From contig DATMAM010000031.1 of NCBI GenBank assembly GCA_035559995.1, positions 62,001 to 126,000 on the forward strand: a stretch of DNA of 64,000 nucleotides. Direction: 5' to 3'. The position numbers and the translations under genes were made by a program. The DNA comes from DATMAM01 sp035559995. Its GTDB lineage: Bacteria > Desulfobacterota > Binatia > UBA9968. Within the stretch, counting starts at the first letter, position 1; each line of letters starts with the position of its first letter. A model generated the notes under the pieces. It was not told where the DNA came from, ran no database searches, and saw only the letters and a list, made by a program, of their open reading frames with translations. Shown one piece after another: positions 41,417 to 49,678 of this stretch.

Positions 41417-42163
41417 TTACGCGACCTGGGCTTTGGGCGCGGGCCTTTGCCCGTTTTCGATCAGCGCCGAACGGACTTTTTCCGCATAGGCCACGCGATC
41501 CTTGTCCGAGCGAAAATCGCCGTAAACGGGAGCGAGAAACGTAAGCGCCATCGGGCGCGGATTGAACAGCACCCGGCCCGGGCCCAAGGCCTCGAACGTT
41601 CCTTCGATGTACACGGGGACGACCGGGGTGCGCGTGCGGATAGGGAGCACGAAGAGCGTGGCCTTAAAGTCGTGGACTTTGCCGTCGCGGCTTCTGGTGC
41701 CTTCGGGAAAAACCACAATCGAGATGCCGCGCTTGATGAGCTCCGCCGCCTGTTTGATGCTTCTCAGGCCGCGGCGCGGATTTTCGCGGTCGAGCGGGAT
41801 CTGGCCCGAAGCGCGCACCGCCCACCCCAAGAAAGGCGTGGAGAAGATCTCCTTTTTTACGATGATGCGGAAATCGTACGGAATGAACGCGAAAACGAGC
41901 AGGATATCGAGAAAACTTGCGTGGTTCGGCATGAAAATATAGGTTTTGTTCGGCTCCAGCCGCTCCAGCCCTGAAACCGAAACCTTGGCGCGCGCAAGAC
42001 CGAGGCAGATTTTGGCCCAGTACGTTAAACACTTGTGCGCGCGCGCTTCACCATCGGCAAAAAAGCTCGAAACGTAGCAGCCGATCCCCCAGGCGGCCGT
42101 CAGGACGAGAAACGACAAGGCAAGGCAGAGCTGGTAGGGGAAAAGAAGGATTCTTCGTAGCAC
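41417..42163 (-). CDS. plsC: 1-acyl-sn-glycerol-3-phosphate acyltransferase
   Basis: About 248 residues from a GTG at 42163, preferred because GGAAGTGAG lies upstream and the membrane anchor follows; a TTG at 42193 would add ten residues. Motif I is N-H-A-S-F-L-D (catalytic H-x4-D), motif III F-P-E-G-T-R-S-R-D-G, and motif IV V-P-V-Y-I-E-G-T-F near the end. It acylates lysophosphatidic acid to phosphatidic acid at the inner membrane. Confidence 0.9.
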   Translation of the reverse strand: MLRRILLFPYQLCLALSFLVLTAAWGIGCYVSSFFADGEARAHKCLTYWAKICLGLARAKVSVSGLERLEPNKTYIFMPNHASFLDILLVFAFIPYDFRIIVKKEIFSTPFLGWAVRASGQIPLDRENPRRGLRSIKQAAELIKRGISIVVFPEGTRSRDGKVHDFKATLFVLPIRTRTPVVPVYIEGTFEALGPGRVLFNPRPMALTFLAPVYGDFRSDKDRVAYAEKVRSALIENGQRPAPKAQVA

Positions 42164-42247
42164 GCGCTCACTTCCCTTCGGGATAAATCCCAAAATCCCG
42201 CGGGGACATCAAGAGAGGCCGGTGCAGGCGATCTCTGGATCGTCCGG

Positions 42248-43222
42248 CTATGCGAGCGAAAGGGTTTTTGTTGAGTCTTTCTGTCCGGCCGCGCGCGCTC
42301 CCCGTTCCAGGAACTCGACGATGGTCGGGACCACCTTTTCTTTGTGCGTGGCGAAAAAGAGATGCCCGCCGCGCTTGATCTTCACGAGAACGGCGTTGCC
42401 GATTCGACTTGCGAGCAAGCGCGCGTGTGAAAAAGGCACCAGCTCGTCCGCGCTGCCGTGCATGATCAGAGTCGGCGTTTTGATTTTTTCCAGTTCATAG
42501 TCGGGCATGCTCGTCAGCTGCGCGATGTCGTTTTCGAGACCGATCTTGCGCAGCGAAATCATCCCGAAGCCACGGATCATCGACAGGAGCGCCTCGAAGT
42601 TATCGCCCCGCTCCGCGCCGCTGCGGGCGTCGGCCTTCCCGCCCAGCCGAGCCAAAAGCCGGCGCGCCTTTCGCCTCGCGAGTAAAATCGCCGCCCGAGC
42701 AAGCTCCAGCCCCAAATCCGCGGTGCACGCGATCCGGCGCGCCAGCGACCGACACCTCGCGATCTCGTTCTCGGAAAGCCGCCGCGCAATCGCGCATACG
42801 GTAACGAGGCCCCAGCACCTTTGCGGATGGCGCAGCGCAAACTGTAGCGCCGATGGCCCGCCGCCCGAGATACCGATCACCGCGGCCTGCAAAATTCCCA
42901 GGCTGTCGAGGAGGGCGGCGTACGCGTCCGCCTGAGCTTCCGGCGTAAGCCCGACCTCGAGTGGCGTGCGGAGATAACCCGGTCTCGATGGGGAAATAAA
43001 AGTAAAGCCCTGGCTCCCCGCGAGTTTCGCAGCGAGAAGCCCTTGATCATAGCCTCCGGGGCAGCCGTGAATCACGAGAACGGCAGGGCCGCTGCCGGTC
43101 ACCGCATATTCCACCGGACCGACGGCCGTTTCGATGACGTGGCTGTCCGGGGTGGCGCAGGCCGACGCAACACTGCGGCGCCAGCCCGGCAGCGCCTTGG
43201 TAAATCTTGCTCCGACGCGCAC
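42248..43222 (-). CDS. Alpha/beta-hydrolase (epoxide-hydrolase/proline-iminopeptidase-like)
   Basis: 324 residues from a GTG at 43222. It has A-V-L-V-I-H-G-C-P-G-G-Y-D (oxyanion loop), nucleophile Ser in V-I-G-I-S-G-G-G-P-S-A-L-Q, an acid in H-G-S-A-D-E-L-V-P-F and His in K-R-G-G-H-L-F. A near-perfect promoter ends only 8-9 bases before the GTG, so the transcript may be nearly leaderless. No ATG fits better. The substrate is unknown. Confidence 0.83.
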   Translation of the reverse strand: MRVGARFTKALPGWRRSVASACATPDSHVIETAVGPVEYAVTGSGPAVLVIHGCPGGYDQGLLAAKLAGSQGFTFISPSRPGYLRTPLEVGLTPEAQADAYAALLDSLGILQAAVIGISGGGPSALQFALRHPQRCWGLVTVCAIARRLSENEIARCRSLARRIACTADLGLELARAAILLARRKARRLLARLGGKADARSGAERGDNFEALLSMIRGFGMISLRKIGLENDIAQLTSMPDYELEKIKTPTLIMHGSADELVPFSHARLLASRIGNAVLVKIKRGGHLFFATHKEKVVPTIVEFLERGARAAGQKDSTKTLSLA

Positions 43223-43230
43223 CGGGCTGG

Positions 43231-43259
43231 TCTATAGCAGCGTCGGCAAAAATAGTCAA
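43231..43259 (-). promoter_or_regulatory. Sigma-70 promoter directly before the hydrolase start
   Basis: Read on the minus strand: TTGACT (43254-43259), 17-base spacer, TATAGA (43231-43236). Transcription should begin within a few bases of the GTG at 43222, implying a leaderless or nearly leaderless mRNA. Confidence 0.6.
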
Positions 43260-43321
43260 GATCGAAACTTTTTATATATAAAGCGATTTCCTGGCGCGCA
43301 GTGCGTGGCTTACGAGCTGCT

Positions 43322-44926
43322 TCACCAGCCGAGGGCGTAACCCTGGCGTCTGGGGTCTGCCCCGCCCATCAGAGAGCCCGAGACAGGATCCTGGACGATG
43401 ACCTGCGACCCGCCAAACGCCCAGCGCCCCACCGTCTCCACTTTGTGTCCCTTGCGCTGCAGGGACTGGACGACATCCGCGGGAAAACCGCTCTCCATCC
43501 TGAGAACCTCCGCCCCTTCATGGTTCGGCGGCGTTCCCGGCCGGTGGCTCCAGCGCGGCTGCTCGATCGCCGTCTGCGGGTCCATGCGCCGTTCCAGGAG
43601 ATTGTAAAGGATCTGTAGATTGCTCTGCGGCTGGTCATCGGCTCCGGGCGTGCCGCCGACGACGAGCAACCGATTGTCGAGAAATACCATGTAGGAGTTT
43701 AACGTGTGTGCGGGGCGTTTACCGGGTTTCAAGGCGTTCGCCCGGCTTGCATCGAGGCCAAAGCTGCTCAAGCGGTTATTCATCACGACCCCCGTGTCGC
43801 CCGCAACCACGCGCGAGCCGAAGCCCGCAAAAACGCTCTGGATCAAAGATACGGCGTTACCGGCGCCGTCCACCACGCAGAGATAATCCGTATCGCCCCC
43901 GGCAAAGGCCGCGCGCTCGCTTGACGGCGCCGCAACTCCCGCAATCCCCTTCGCCCTTTGCGCGGCGTATTCTTTCGCGATCAATCGCGATACCTGCGGA
44001 TCGCCGAATTTTGGATCTTCGAGATGCGCGATGCGATCGGCGAAAGCGATCTTCTTCGCTTCGACCATGATGTGAATGGCCTCGGCAAGGCTCATCTCAG
44101 CGAGCGGAAAGTTTTCGATGATATTGAGCATCTCCAGAACCATAAAACCCTGGGAGACGGGCGGCTGCTCGAACACCTGATAATCTTTGTACGAGCAGCG
44201 CAGCGGCTCGAGCCATTCGGCAAAGTTGCCGCGCAGGTCATCGACGCCTATGATTCCGCCGCGCGCCTGGATGGCCGCGCACAGCCTTTCGCCCAGCTCG
44301 CCGCCGTAAAAGCCCTCGCGGCCGGCGCGCGCAATTGCCTCGAACGCCTGCGCCACTCCCTTCTGCACCAGCAACCGCCCGGGCCGCAAATCGGAAATCG
44401 GTTTCCGGAAATAGGCGTCGATGTCCGGGTAAATCGGAGCCAGCTCCTCGATGGTCGTCACCAACCCTGAAAAAAGAGGAAACCCTTCCCGGGCGTAGCG
44501 AACCGCATCGGCCACGAGGCGCTCGAGTTCCATCGTCCCGTACTTCTCGTGCAGCGCCATCCAGCCGTCGACCGCGCCGGGAATCGCGATCGACAACGGG
44601 CCGGACGAGGGGATCCTGTCGAGGCCATTGGCGCGAAAGAAATCTATCGACGCGCGGCTCGGCGCCGGACCGCTCGCGTTGAGCGCCTCGACTCTTTCCT
44701 GGTTCATGTAGACCAGCGCGAAGAGGTCTCCGCCCAGCCCGCACGCTTCCGGCCGCACGACGGCGAGAGTAAAGCCCGCCGCCAATGCCGCATCGACGGC
44801 ATTGCCGCCCTCCTGGAGGACCCTGAGCCCGGAAAGCGCGGATAAATGATGGCCGGCCGCCACCATCCCGTTTCGCCCCATCACGAGCGGCCGCCAGCTT
44901 TTGCTAACCTTGATCTCATGCGTCAT
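43322..44926 (-). CDS. Gamma-glutamyltransferase-family Ntn hydrolase
   Basis: 534 residues from the ATG at 44926, with no signal peptide. The N-terminal half has G-R-N-G-M-V-A-A-G-H-H, G-G-N-A-V-D-A-A-L-A and R-P-E-A-C-G-L-G-G-D. Self-cleavage and the catalytic Thr are expected at G-D-T-D-Y-L-C-V-V-D, followed by G-N-A-V-S-L-I-Q-S. The C-terminal half ends in G-G-T-P-G-A-D-D-Q-P-Q-S-N and G-G-A-D-P-R-R-Q-G-Y-A. Cytoplasmic members of this family often act as cephalosporin/amide acylases or oxamate-type amidohydrolases rather than on glutathione. It lies 25 bases after an amidohydrolase gene in a cdaA-led operon. Confidence 0.88.
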   Translation of the reverse strand: MTHEIKVSKSWRPLVMGRNGMVAAGHHLSALSGLRVLQEGGNAVDAALAAGFTLAVVRPEACGLGGDLFALVYMNQERVEALNASGPAPSRASIDFFRANGLDRIPSSGPLSIAIPGAVDGWMALHEKYGTMELERLVADAVRYAREGFPLFSGLVTTIEELAPIYPDIDAYFRKPISDLRPGRLLVQKGVAQAFEAIARAGREGFYGGELGERLCAAIQARGGIIGVDDLRGNFAEWLEPLRCSYKDYQVFEQPPVSQGFMVLEMLNIIENFPLAEMSLAEAIHIMVEAKKIAFADRIAHLEDPKFGDPQVSRLIAKEYAAQRAKGIAGVAAPSSERAAFAGGDTDYLCVVDGAGNAVSLIQSVFAGFGSRVVAGDTGVVMNNRLSSFGLDASRANALKPGKRPAHTLNSYMVFLDNRLLVVGGTPGADDQPQSNLQILYNLLERRMDPQTAIEQPRWSHRPGTPPNHEGAEVLRMESGFPADVVQSLQRKGHKVETVGRWAFGGSQVIVQDPVSGSLMGGADPRRQGYALGW

Positions 44927-44951
44927 AGGCTGCTCCAGTGCGCGGTAGAAT

Positions 44952-45989
44952 TTAACGATCGTCCAGGCGCAAAATGCGCGCCGCATTCCCGCCGAGCACT
45001 TTTTCCTTGTCGGCTGGCGATAAGCCAAGTTGATCAACGGCCTCCAGGCTGTTGCGCACAAACCGGCAGCCCTCTTCGGGCCCATAGGGATAATTCGTGC
45101 CGAGCACGAGGTGATCGGCGCCGAAAAAATCGAGCACGCAGCGCAACGTAAGCGCCGGGTGGTCCGCGGTGTCCACGTAGAATCGCTGAAAATACGCGAG
45201 CGGATTTTCCTTCAGGCCGTACCGCTCGCGGATCTCGTCGGTTCGGCCGCTAAAAATATTGCGCGCGCGCTGCGCGAAAAACGGCAACACCCCGCCTACG
45301 TCCGCGACCACAAAGTCGATCTCGGGGAACCGCTCCAAAATACGGCCGTAAACGAGCCGCGTCATCGCGACCGTGGAATCGAAGGCCCACCCGTAGATCA
45401 AAACCGGCATGATGTCCAGGGCGGTCGCCTCGGCGGAGAGCGGAACCGTCGGGTGGATATAGACGGGAAGCTTGCGCGCCGCGAGGTCCTCGTAAAGCGG
45501 GAAAAGCTCTTCCCGATCGAGCGGCCGGCCGTTCAGGTTCGAATAGCAACCGAAGCCTCTGAGGCCCAGTTCCTCGGTCGACCGCCGCAGCTCGTCGCGC
45601 GCCGCGGCGATCGAGGCCGTGGGAAGCGTACACAGGCCGACGAATCTTTTGGGGAAGCGGCGGCAAAACCGCGCCACCGCGTCGTTGGCCGCGCGTGCAA
45701 TCGCGATCGCATCCGCGGCTTCGAAGCGATCCGCTCCCGGCGGCGGCACGCTCAGAACCTGGACGTCGATGCCGAGCCGCTCCATGTGCTCCACGCGGCG
45801 CTCCGGATCCACGCCCTGGAAAGTCATCGTGTTGATGCGGCGCTTTAGATTTTTATCGTAAAGGTAGGTCATCCCGCTGTGGATGTCGGCGGGTTCTACG
45901 ACGACGGCGCCATCCGCGCTCACAACCGCCTGAACGTATTCGGGCGGAAAGAGATGGCTTTGAAAATCAATCACCATCGCCCGAGCCAT
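44952..45989 (-). CDS. Amidohydrolase-2 family protein with altered metal ligands (ACMSD-like)
   Basis: 345 residues of ACMSD/gamma-resorcylate decarboxylase type. Expected ligands are D-x-H-x-H at the start, two later His and a final Asp. Here the start is V-I-D8-F-Q10-S-H12-L-F-P, so the first His is Gln. The barrel His of V-Y-I-H-P-T-V-P is present. The next site reads F-V-V-A-D-V-G-G-V-L, and the final G-T-N-Y-P-Y-G has Asn for Asp. It may bind metal weakly or be a non-classical decarboxylase. One base separates it from the cdaA stop. Confidence 0.8.
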   Translation of the reverse strand: MARAMVIDFQSHLFPPEYVQAVVSADGAVVVEPADIHSGMTYLYDKNLKRRINTMTFQGVDPERRVEHMERLGIDVQVLSVPPPGADRFEAADAIAIARAANDAVARFCRRFPKRFVGLCTLPTASIAAARDELRRSTEELGLRGFGCYSNLNGRPLDREELFPLYEDLAARKLPVYIHPTVPLSAEATALDIMPVLIYGWAFDSTVAMTRLVYGRILERFPEIDFVVADVGGVLPFFAQRARNIFSGRTDEIRERYGLKENPLAYFQRFYVDTADHPALTLRCVLDFFGADHLVLGTNYPYGPEEGCRFVRNSLEAVDQLGLSPADKEKVLGGNAARILRLDDR

Positions 45990-45990
45990 T

Positions 45991-47223
45991 TCAACTCGTC
46001 TCTCCCGCCTTAGTCTGAGCCTCGCCGCGCGCGCTTTCCTTACTATCGGGTGTTACGCGCCGGGCAGCCACCTTCACCGTTGAAGGGCTAAAGTCCTTGA
46101 GCATCAGCTCTTTCGGGTAGCGAATATCTTTTTCCGAAAGCCGGTAGGTCCGCTTGAGACCATCGCGGCGGTTGGCGTCGAGCGTTGAGCCGTCGACGGT
46201 GACGCGCAGCTTTTCCGGGCGAAACAGCACGAGCGCGCGCCGCGGGCCGGAAAAGGTGGCGCTCACTTCCGGCGGCTGCACGCTCTCGACAACCACGTTG
46301 GAGGGAACATTCTCGACCGTAACGGGAACAGAAAACGTGGCTTCCGCCGTTTTCGACCCGGGAACGAAGACCGCCCACAGCCCGAACGCGAGCGACAGCG
46401 CGACGGCCTTTTCCACCCAGTTTTCCTTGAGCAGTTGGAGCGAAACCATGCGCGGATCGCGCACCGGCATTTTTTCCCTCAAGAAAGAGTCGATCAAGGA
46501 GCCGAGCTGTTGCGTATTGTCGACTTCCCACAGCCGGGAATTCCGCGCCACCGAGATCCGCCCTCTTTCTTCCGAGACAATCAGGCAGAGCGCGTCGGTC
46601 AGCTCCGCCAACCCCAGCGCGGCGCTGTGGCGCGTGCCGACGTGAGCGAGCTGGGTAAAATTTTTCGATAGCGGCAGGTGGGCGGCAAAGCGCACCACCC
46701 GGTCATTCTCGACGATGACCGCGCCGTCGTGTCCGGGCGAATGGGGATCGAAGATGCTCTTGAGCAAGGGCTCGCTCAACCGGCCGTTCAGCTCGATGCC
46801 TCCTTGGATATGGCGGTCGATGGGCTGCTTTCCGGGAATGACGATCAGCGCGCCGATCCGGTCGCGCGCGAAATCCGCGAGCGTGGCGACCAGGGTGTCC
46901 ACCGTGCTCGAAGGATATTGCTTGGGAGCCGATCGTCCCAAGCTCCACACCGCGATTCTCTCGAAAATCTGCCGCAACTCCTCCTGGAAGATGACGACGA
47001 TAATGACCAGCAAGATGGCGAAGAACCCCTGAAAGATCCACGCCGTCAGCTGGAGATCGAAGGATTTCGCGACGATGTAAATGAGCCCGAGAATGACAAA
47101 GCCGATCGCGACGAAAAAGGCGCGCGTCTCCCGCACCCAGACAAACGCCACATAGAGCAGCACCGTGACGAAGGCGATGTCGACGATATCGGAAAGGCCG
47201 ATATCTGAGAGATGAAAAAACAT
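45991..47223 (-). CDS. cdaA: CdaA diadenylate cyclase fused to a CdaR (YbbR) domain
   Basis: 410 residues from the ATG at 47223. Residues 1-80 give three membrane helices, then a DAC domain with D166-G167-A168 (G-H-D-G-A-V-I-V) and R198-H199-S200 (G-T-R-H-S-A-A-L-G). The usual second motif is R-H-R, so S200 is a notable change. Residues 268-290 (E-N-W-V-E-K-A-V-A-L-S-L-A-F-G-L-W) are a fourth helix leading to a YbbR repeat (295-400) facing the periplasm, normally a separate regulator, CdaR. c-di-AMP controls potassium and osmotic balance. It heads an operon with amidohydrolase and ggt-like genes; glmM, its usual neighbour, is absent. Confidence 0.88.
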   Translation of the reverse strand: MFFHLSDIGLSDIVDIAFVTVLLYVAFVWVRETRAFFVAIGFVILGLIYIVAKSFDLQLTAWIFQGFFAILLVIIVVIFQEELRQIFERIAVWSLGRSAPKQYPSSTVDTLVATLADFARDRIGALIVIPGKQPIDRHIQGGIELNGRLSEPLLKSIFDPHSPGHDGAVIVENDRVVRFAAHLPLSKNFTQLAHVGTRHSAALGLAELTDALCLIVSEERGRISVARNSRLWEVDNTQQLGSLIDSFLREKMPVRDPRMVSLQLLKENWVEKAVALSLAFGLWAVFVPGSKTAEATFSVPVTVENVPSNVVVESVQPPEVSATFSGPRRALVLFRPEKLRVTVDGSTLDANRRDGLKRTYRLSEKDIRYPKELMLKDFSPSTVKVAARRVTPDSKESARGEAQTKAGETS

Positions 47224-47259
47224 TGGCGCGCGATTGTTGAACTGCTGGTTTACGTTATC

Positions 47260-47286
47260 AGTATAACACCGCGCGGTGCGAGACAA
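47260..47286 (-). promoter_or_regulatory. Candidate promoter for cdaA
   Basis: On the minus strand TTGTCT (47281-47286) is followed after 15 bases by TATACT (47260-47265), preceded by TG as an extended -10. It lies 37 bases upstream of the cdaA ATG and back-to-back with the promoter of the second 3-HAO gene. Confidence 0.5.
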
Positions 47287-47299
47287 GTTGCCGGCCTCG

Positions 47300-47329
47300 T
47301 TGAAATGCACGCCAGACGCTGCCTATACT
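47300..47329 (+). promoter_or_regulatory. Candidate promoter for 3-HAO copy 2
   Basis: TTGAAA at 47300-47305, 18-base spacer, TATACT at 47324-47329; a GGAGGG ribosome site follows before the ATG at 47352. Confidence 0.55.
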
Positions 47330-47351
47330 GGCGCTGGCTTGGAGGGCGCCC

Positions 47352-47858
47352 ATGTTCCCGCACTTAACGAGCTTTAATTTGCGTCGCTGGATCGAGGAAA
47401 ATCGTCAGAGCTGGGGCCAGCGAAGAACCGTCTGGGAGGATTCCGATTTCGTGACCTTCGTTACGCGCGGTCCGAATCGGCGGAGCGACTTTCACATCAA
47501 CCCGGGCGATGAGATCTTTTATCAGCTCGAGGGCGAGCTCCACCTCTATTTCATGAACCCGCAAGGAAAGCAGGAACTGGCGCTTTTGAGGGAAGGGGAA
47601 ATGCTGCTTCTCCCGGCGAAAGTGCCGCACTCGCCGCGCCGGGGCGAAGGCTCCTGGACATTGGTGATCGAGAGGCGCCGGCGCGCGGACGAGATCGACA
47701 GGTTCATCTGGTACTGCCCTCAATGCACCGAAGCGATTTACCAAACCAGCCTCTATTTTGCTGATCCCTCGGACGCCGTCAAGAAAGCCTACGAGGCGCT
47801 CAGCGCGGACAAAAACCTGCGCACCTGCCGCCGCTGCGGCCATGCCCTTTCTCTCTAG
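47352..47858 (+). CDS. 3-hydroxyanthranilate 3,4-dioxygenase-like cupin (copy 2)
   Basis: 168 residues. Iron ligands H48, E54 and H93 and the Arg pair are kept (P-N-R-R-S-D-F-H, V-P-H-S-P-R-R-G-E-G), as are both Cys pairs (C122/C125 and C159/C162). It is about half identical by eye to copy 1 at 27.5 kb, so both look functional. A second copy with its own promoter, next to cdaA and away from catabolic genes, suggests separate regulation or a different aminophenol-type substrate. GGAGGG precedes the ATG. Confidence 0.87.
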   Translation: MFPHLTSFNLRRWIEENRQSWGQRRTVWEDSDFVTFVTRGPNRRSDFHINPGDEIFYQLEGELHLYFMNPQGKQELALLREGEMLLLPAKVPHSPRRGEGSWTLVIERRRRADEIDRFIWYCPQCTEAIYQTSLYFADPSDAVKKAYEALSADKNLRTCRRCGHALSL

Positions 47859-47899
47859 GGGACAATGCGTCCGTTTCGGCCCCCGCGCTCGGAGCTATC

Positions 47900-48445
47900 C
47901 TAGGCCAAGGCCGCAAGGCAGGAATCGAGCAAAGCGGCCGGATCGCTGCTAAAGAGGACCCGCGCGGCGGTGCGCTTGTGAACGAAGCCGAGCAGCTCTT
48001 CAATGTGATCGGCGATGCCGCCGCTTCCTTGCAGAACGCCGATGATCTTGCCCTCGTCGTAGGCGATCGTAAACTCGTTTAGCGTACCGGTCGCGCCGCC
48101 GAAAATAATCACGATATCGCAGGAACGGACGGTAACGACGTTGCGACCTTTTAGGCCGAACCCTGTAAACACGATGATATCGGCGGCATCGGCCGGAAGG
48201 CCATAACGATCGGCGTGCTCCTGGGCGGAAGCCGCCGGGGACACTCCCACGGTAAGCGCTCCGTGGCGCCGCGCCGCCCGCGTAACCATATACGGCAGTC
48301 CCGTCGTCGCCCCGGTAAGGCAAATGCACTTCCGCGCGGCAAGCGCCGCGCCCAACTCCTCCGCCATCACCGCCAGCCGCGCCCTCTCTTCAGGAGCCAG
48401 GGTGTCGTCGGCCGCGCCCATGACACCAACTTTGACCGTCGCCAC
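47900..48445 (-). CDS. SLOG/LOG-like nucleotide-binding protein (TIGR00725 type)
   Basis: 181 residues from a GTG (48445) with a weak ribosome site. The Rossmann-like SLOG fold shows V-G-V-M-G-A-A-D-D, L-T-G-A-T-T-G-L-P-Y, and I-I-F-G-G-A-T-G-T-L-N-E-F-T-I, which matches the P-G-G-x-G-T-x-x-E motif of LOG phosphoribohydrolases with changes (G-G-A-T-G-T-x-x-E). Relatives bind or cleave nucleotides; many are of unknown role (YddR/TIGR00725). It is convergent with 3-HAO copy 2. Confidence 0.82.
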   Translation of the reverse strand: MATVKVGVMGAADDTLAPEERARLAVMAEELGAALAARKCICLTGATTGLPYMVTRAARRHGALTVGVSPAASAQEHADRYGLPADAADIIVFTGFGLKGRNVVTVRSCDIVIIFGGATGTLNEFTIAYDEGKIIGVLQGSGGIADHIEELLGFVHKRTAARVLFSSDPAALLDSCLAALA

Positions 48446-48552
48446 TTAAAAATCTCCGTTGCCCGATGATCTTCCGCTCACCCGGCGTCGTCAATCAATT
48501 TTGTCCTCGCCGCGAGAGCGCCGGGAGCTGAGGATCTTTGAACAAGCTCGCC

Positions 48553-49407
48553 CTATTCGGGTAAACCGTTGAGCAGATACATGGCTTGAAGCGCCGGGCT
48601 CGGGCTGCCGAACACGCCGAACCAGCGTTCGTAGATGGGCGCGATGCCGCCCGAGCGATAAAGCTCCGCGAGCGCCCGGTTGACCACCAGCCGAAACGCC
48701 GCGTCGTTGCGCCGCACCATGAAACCGTAAGGCTCATACGAGAAGAGAAGATTCGCCAGACCGAAGCGCGTGGGGTCCCGGGCGGTAAAGGCGAGGCCGA
48801 TCAGGATGCCGCGGTCGGAAGCGAACGCATCGACGGTTTCTTTTTCGAGCGCGGTGCGGCCCTCGACGTGATTTTTCACCGGCACCAGCTCCACCGTGAC
48901 AAATTGCTCCTTCAGGAATTTGGCGAGCGCCTTTTCAGTGGTCGTGCCGGGAATGATCGCGATGCGCTTTCCCGCGAGGTCGGAAACGCCGCGCAGGTTG
49001 GCGTCTGCCCTCGTCATCAGACTTCCGCCGTCGACGAAGGTCATCAGACTGAAGTCGACGCGCTCCTGGCGGGAAAGGCTGGCCGTGGTTGTGCCGCATT
49101 CGATATCCACCTTGCCCTGAGCGACCATGTCGATCCGGTTATCGGTCGTCACAGGCACCCAGTTGAGCTTGAGATTGATCCCGAGCTGCTTCTGCACGAA
49201 GCCCGCGATGTAGGTGCAAAGATCGATCGAGTAACCGACGGGACGCCGGTCCGGTCCGGGAAAAGAGAACGGCGGCGCCGTTTCGAGATAACCGAGAGTG
49301 AACACGCCCGACGTTTTGATTTTGTTAAGCGTCCCTTCCGGCTCCTGGCCCTGCGCCACGCGCGCGAACAGAACGAACGCGACAAGCACGCCCGCCGTCA
49401 TCGTCAT
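48553..49407 (-). CDS. Amino-acid-type ABC transporter substrate-binding protein
   Basis: 284 residues from the ATG at 49407 (AAGGGG upstream). Signal peptide ends V-A-Q-G-Q. Mature landmarks of the GltI/HisJ family are F-T-L-G-Y-L-E-T-A-P-P-F-S-F, V-G-Y-S-I-D-L-C, D-I-E-C-G-T-T-T-A-S-L-S-R, and a C-terminal I-Y-E-R-W-F-G. It probably binds dicarboxylic amino acids (Glu/Asp). No permease or ATPase genes follow, so it is an orphan receptor. It ends the plus/minus gap that holds an hsdM remnant. Confidence 0.86.
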   Translation of the reverse strand: MTMTAGVLVAFVLFARVAQGQEPEGTLNKIKTSGVFTLGYLETAPPFSFPGPDRRPVGYSIDLCTYIAGFVQKQLGINLKLNWVPVTTDNRIDMVAQGKVDIECGTTTASLSRQERVDFSLMTFVDGGSLMTRADANLRGVSDLAGKRIAIIPGTTTEKALAKFLKEQFVTVELVPVKNHVEGRTALEKETVDAFASDRGILIGLAFTARDPTRFGLANLLFSYEPYGFMVRRNDAAFRLVVNRALAELYRSGGIAPIYERWFGVFGSPSPALQAMYLLNGLPE

Positions 49408-49678
49408 ACACAACCCCTTCCCTTGGTTAAAAAAGCCGTTCCCCGAGCATCTTAATACCAGAAGCCCAGGAGACTGTCAGCGGGCAATGCGTAAGGAAGA
49501 ACCCCTGCGCCATCTTCTAGAACCCTTCACTTTTCCAGTTCACTAGCCAGCTCGAGGACAGCTGTTAGGGCGCGGCGCAAGCCCAAACCCAAGCCTTTGG
49601 AGTTGATCGAGAACCAGACCGACAGCTGAAACCATTCCGGCCCGCTTGGCATCTGTCAGGATCCAGGTTTTCGAGTTT
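49408..49678. other. Gene-poor gap downstream of the hsdM remnant
   Basis: About 270 bases with no frame I can assign. Minus-strand frames here do not continue HsdM homology, so this is probably decayed sequence. Confidence 0.4.
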
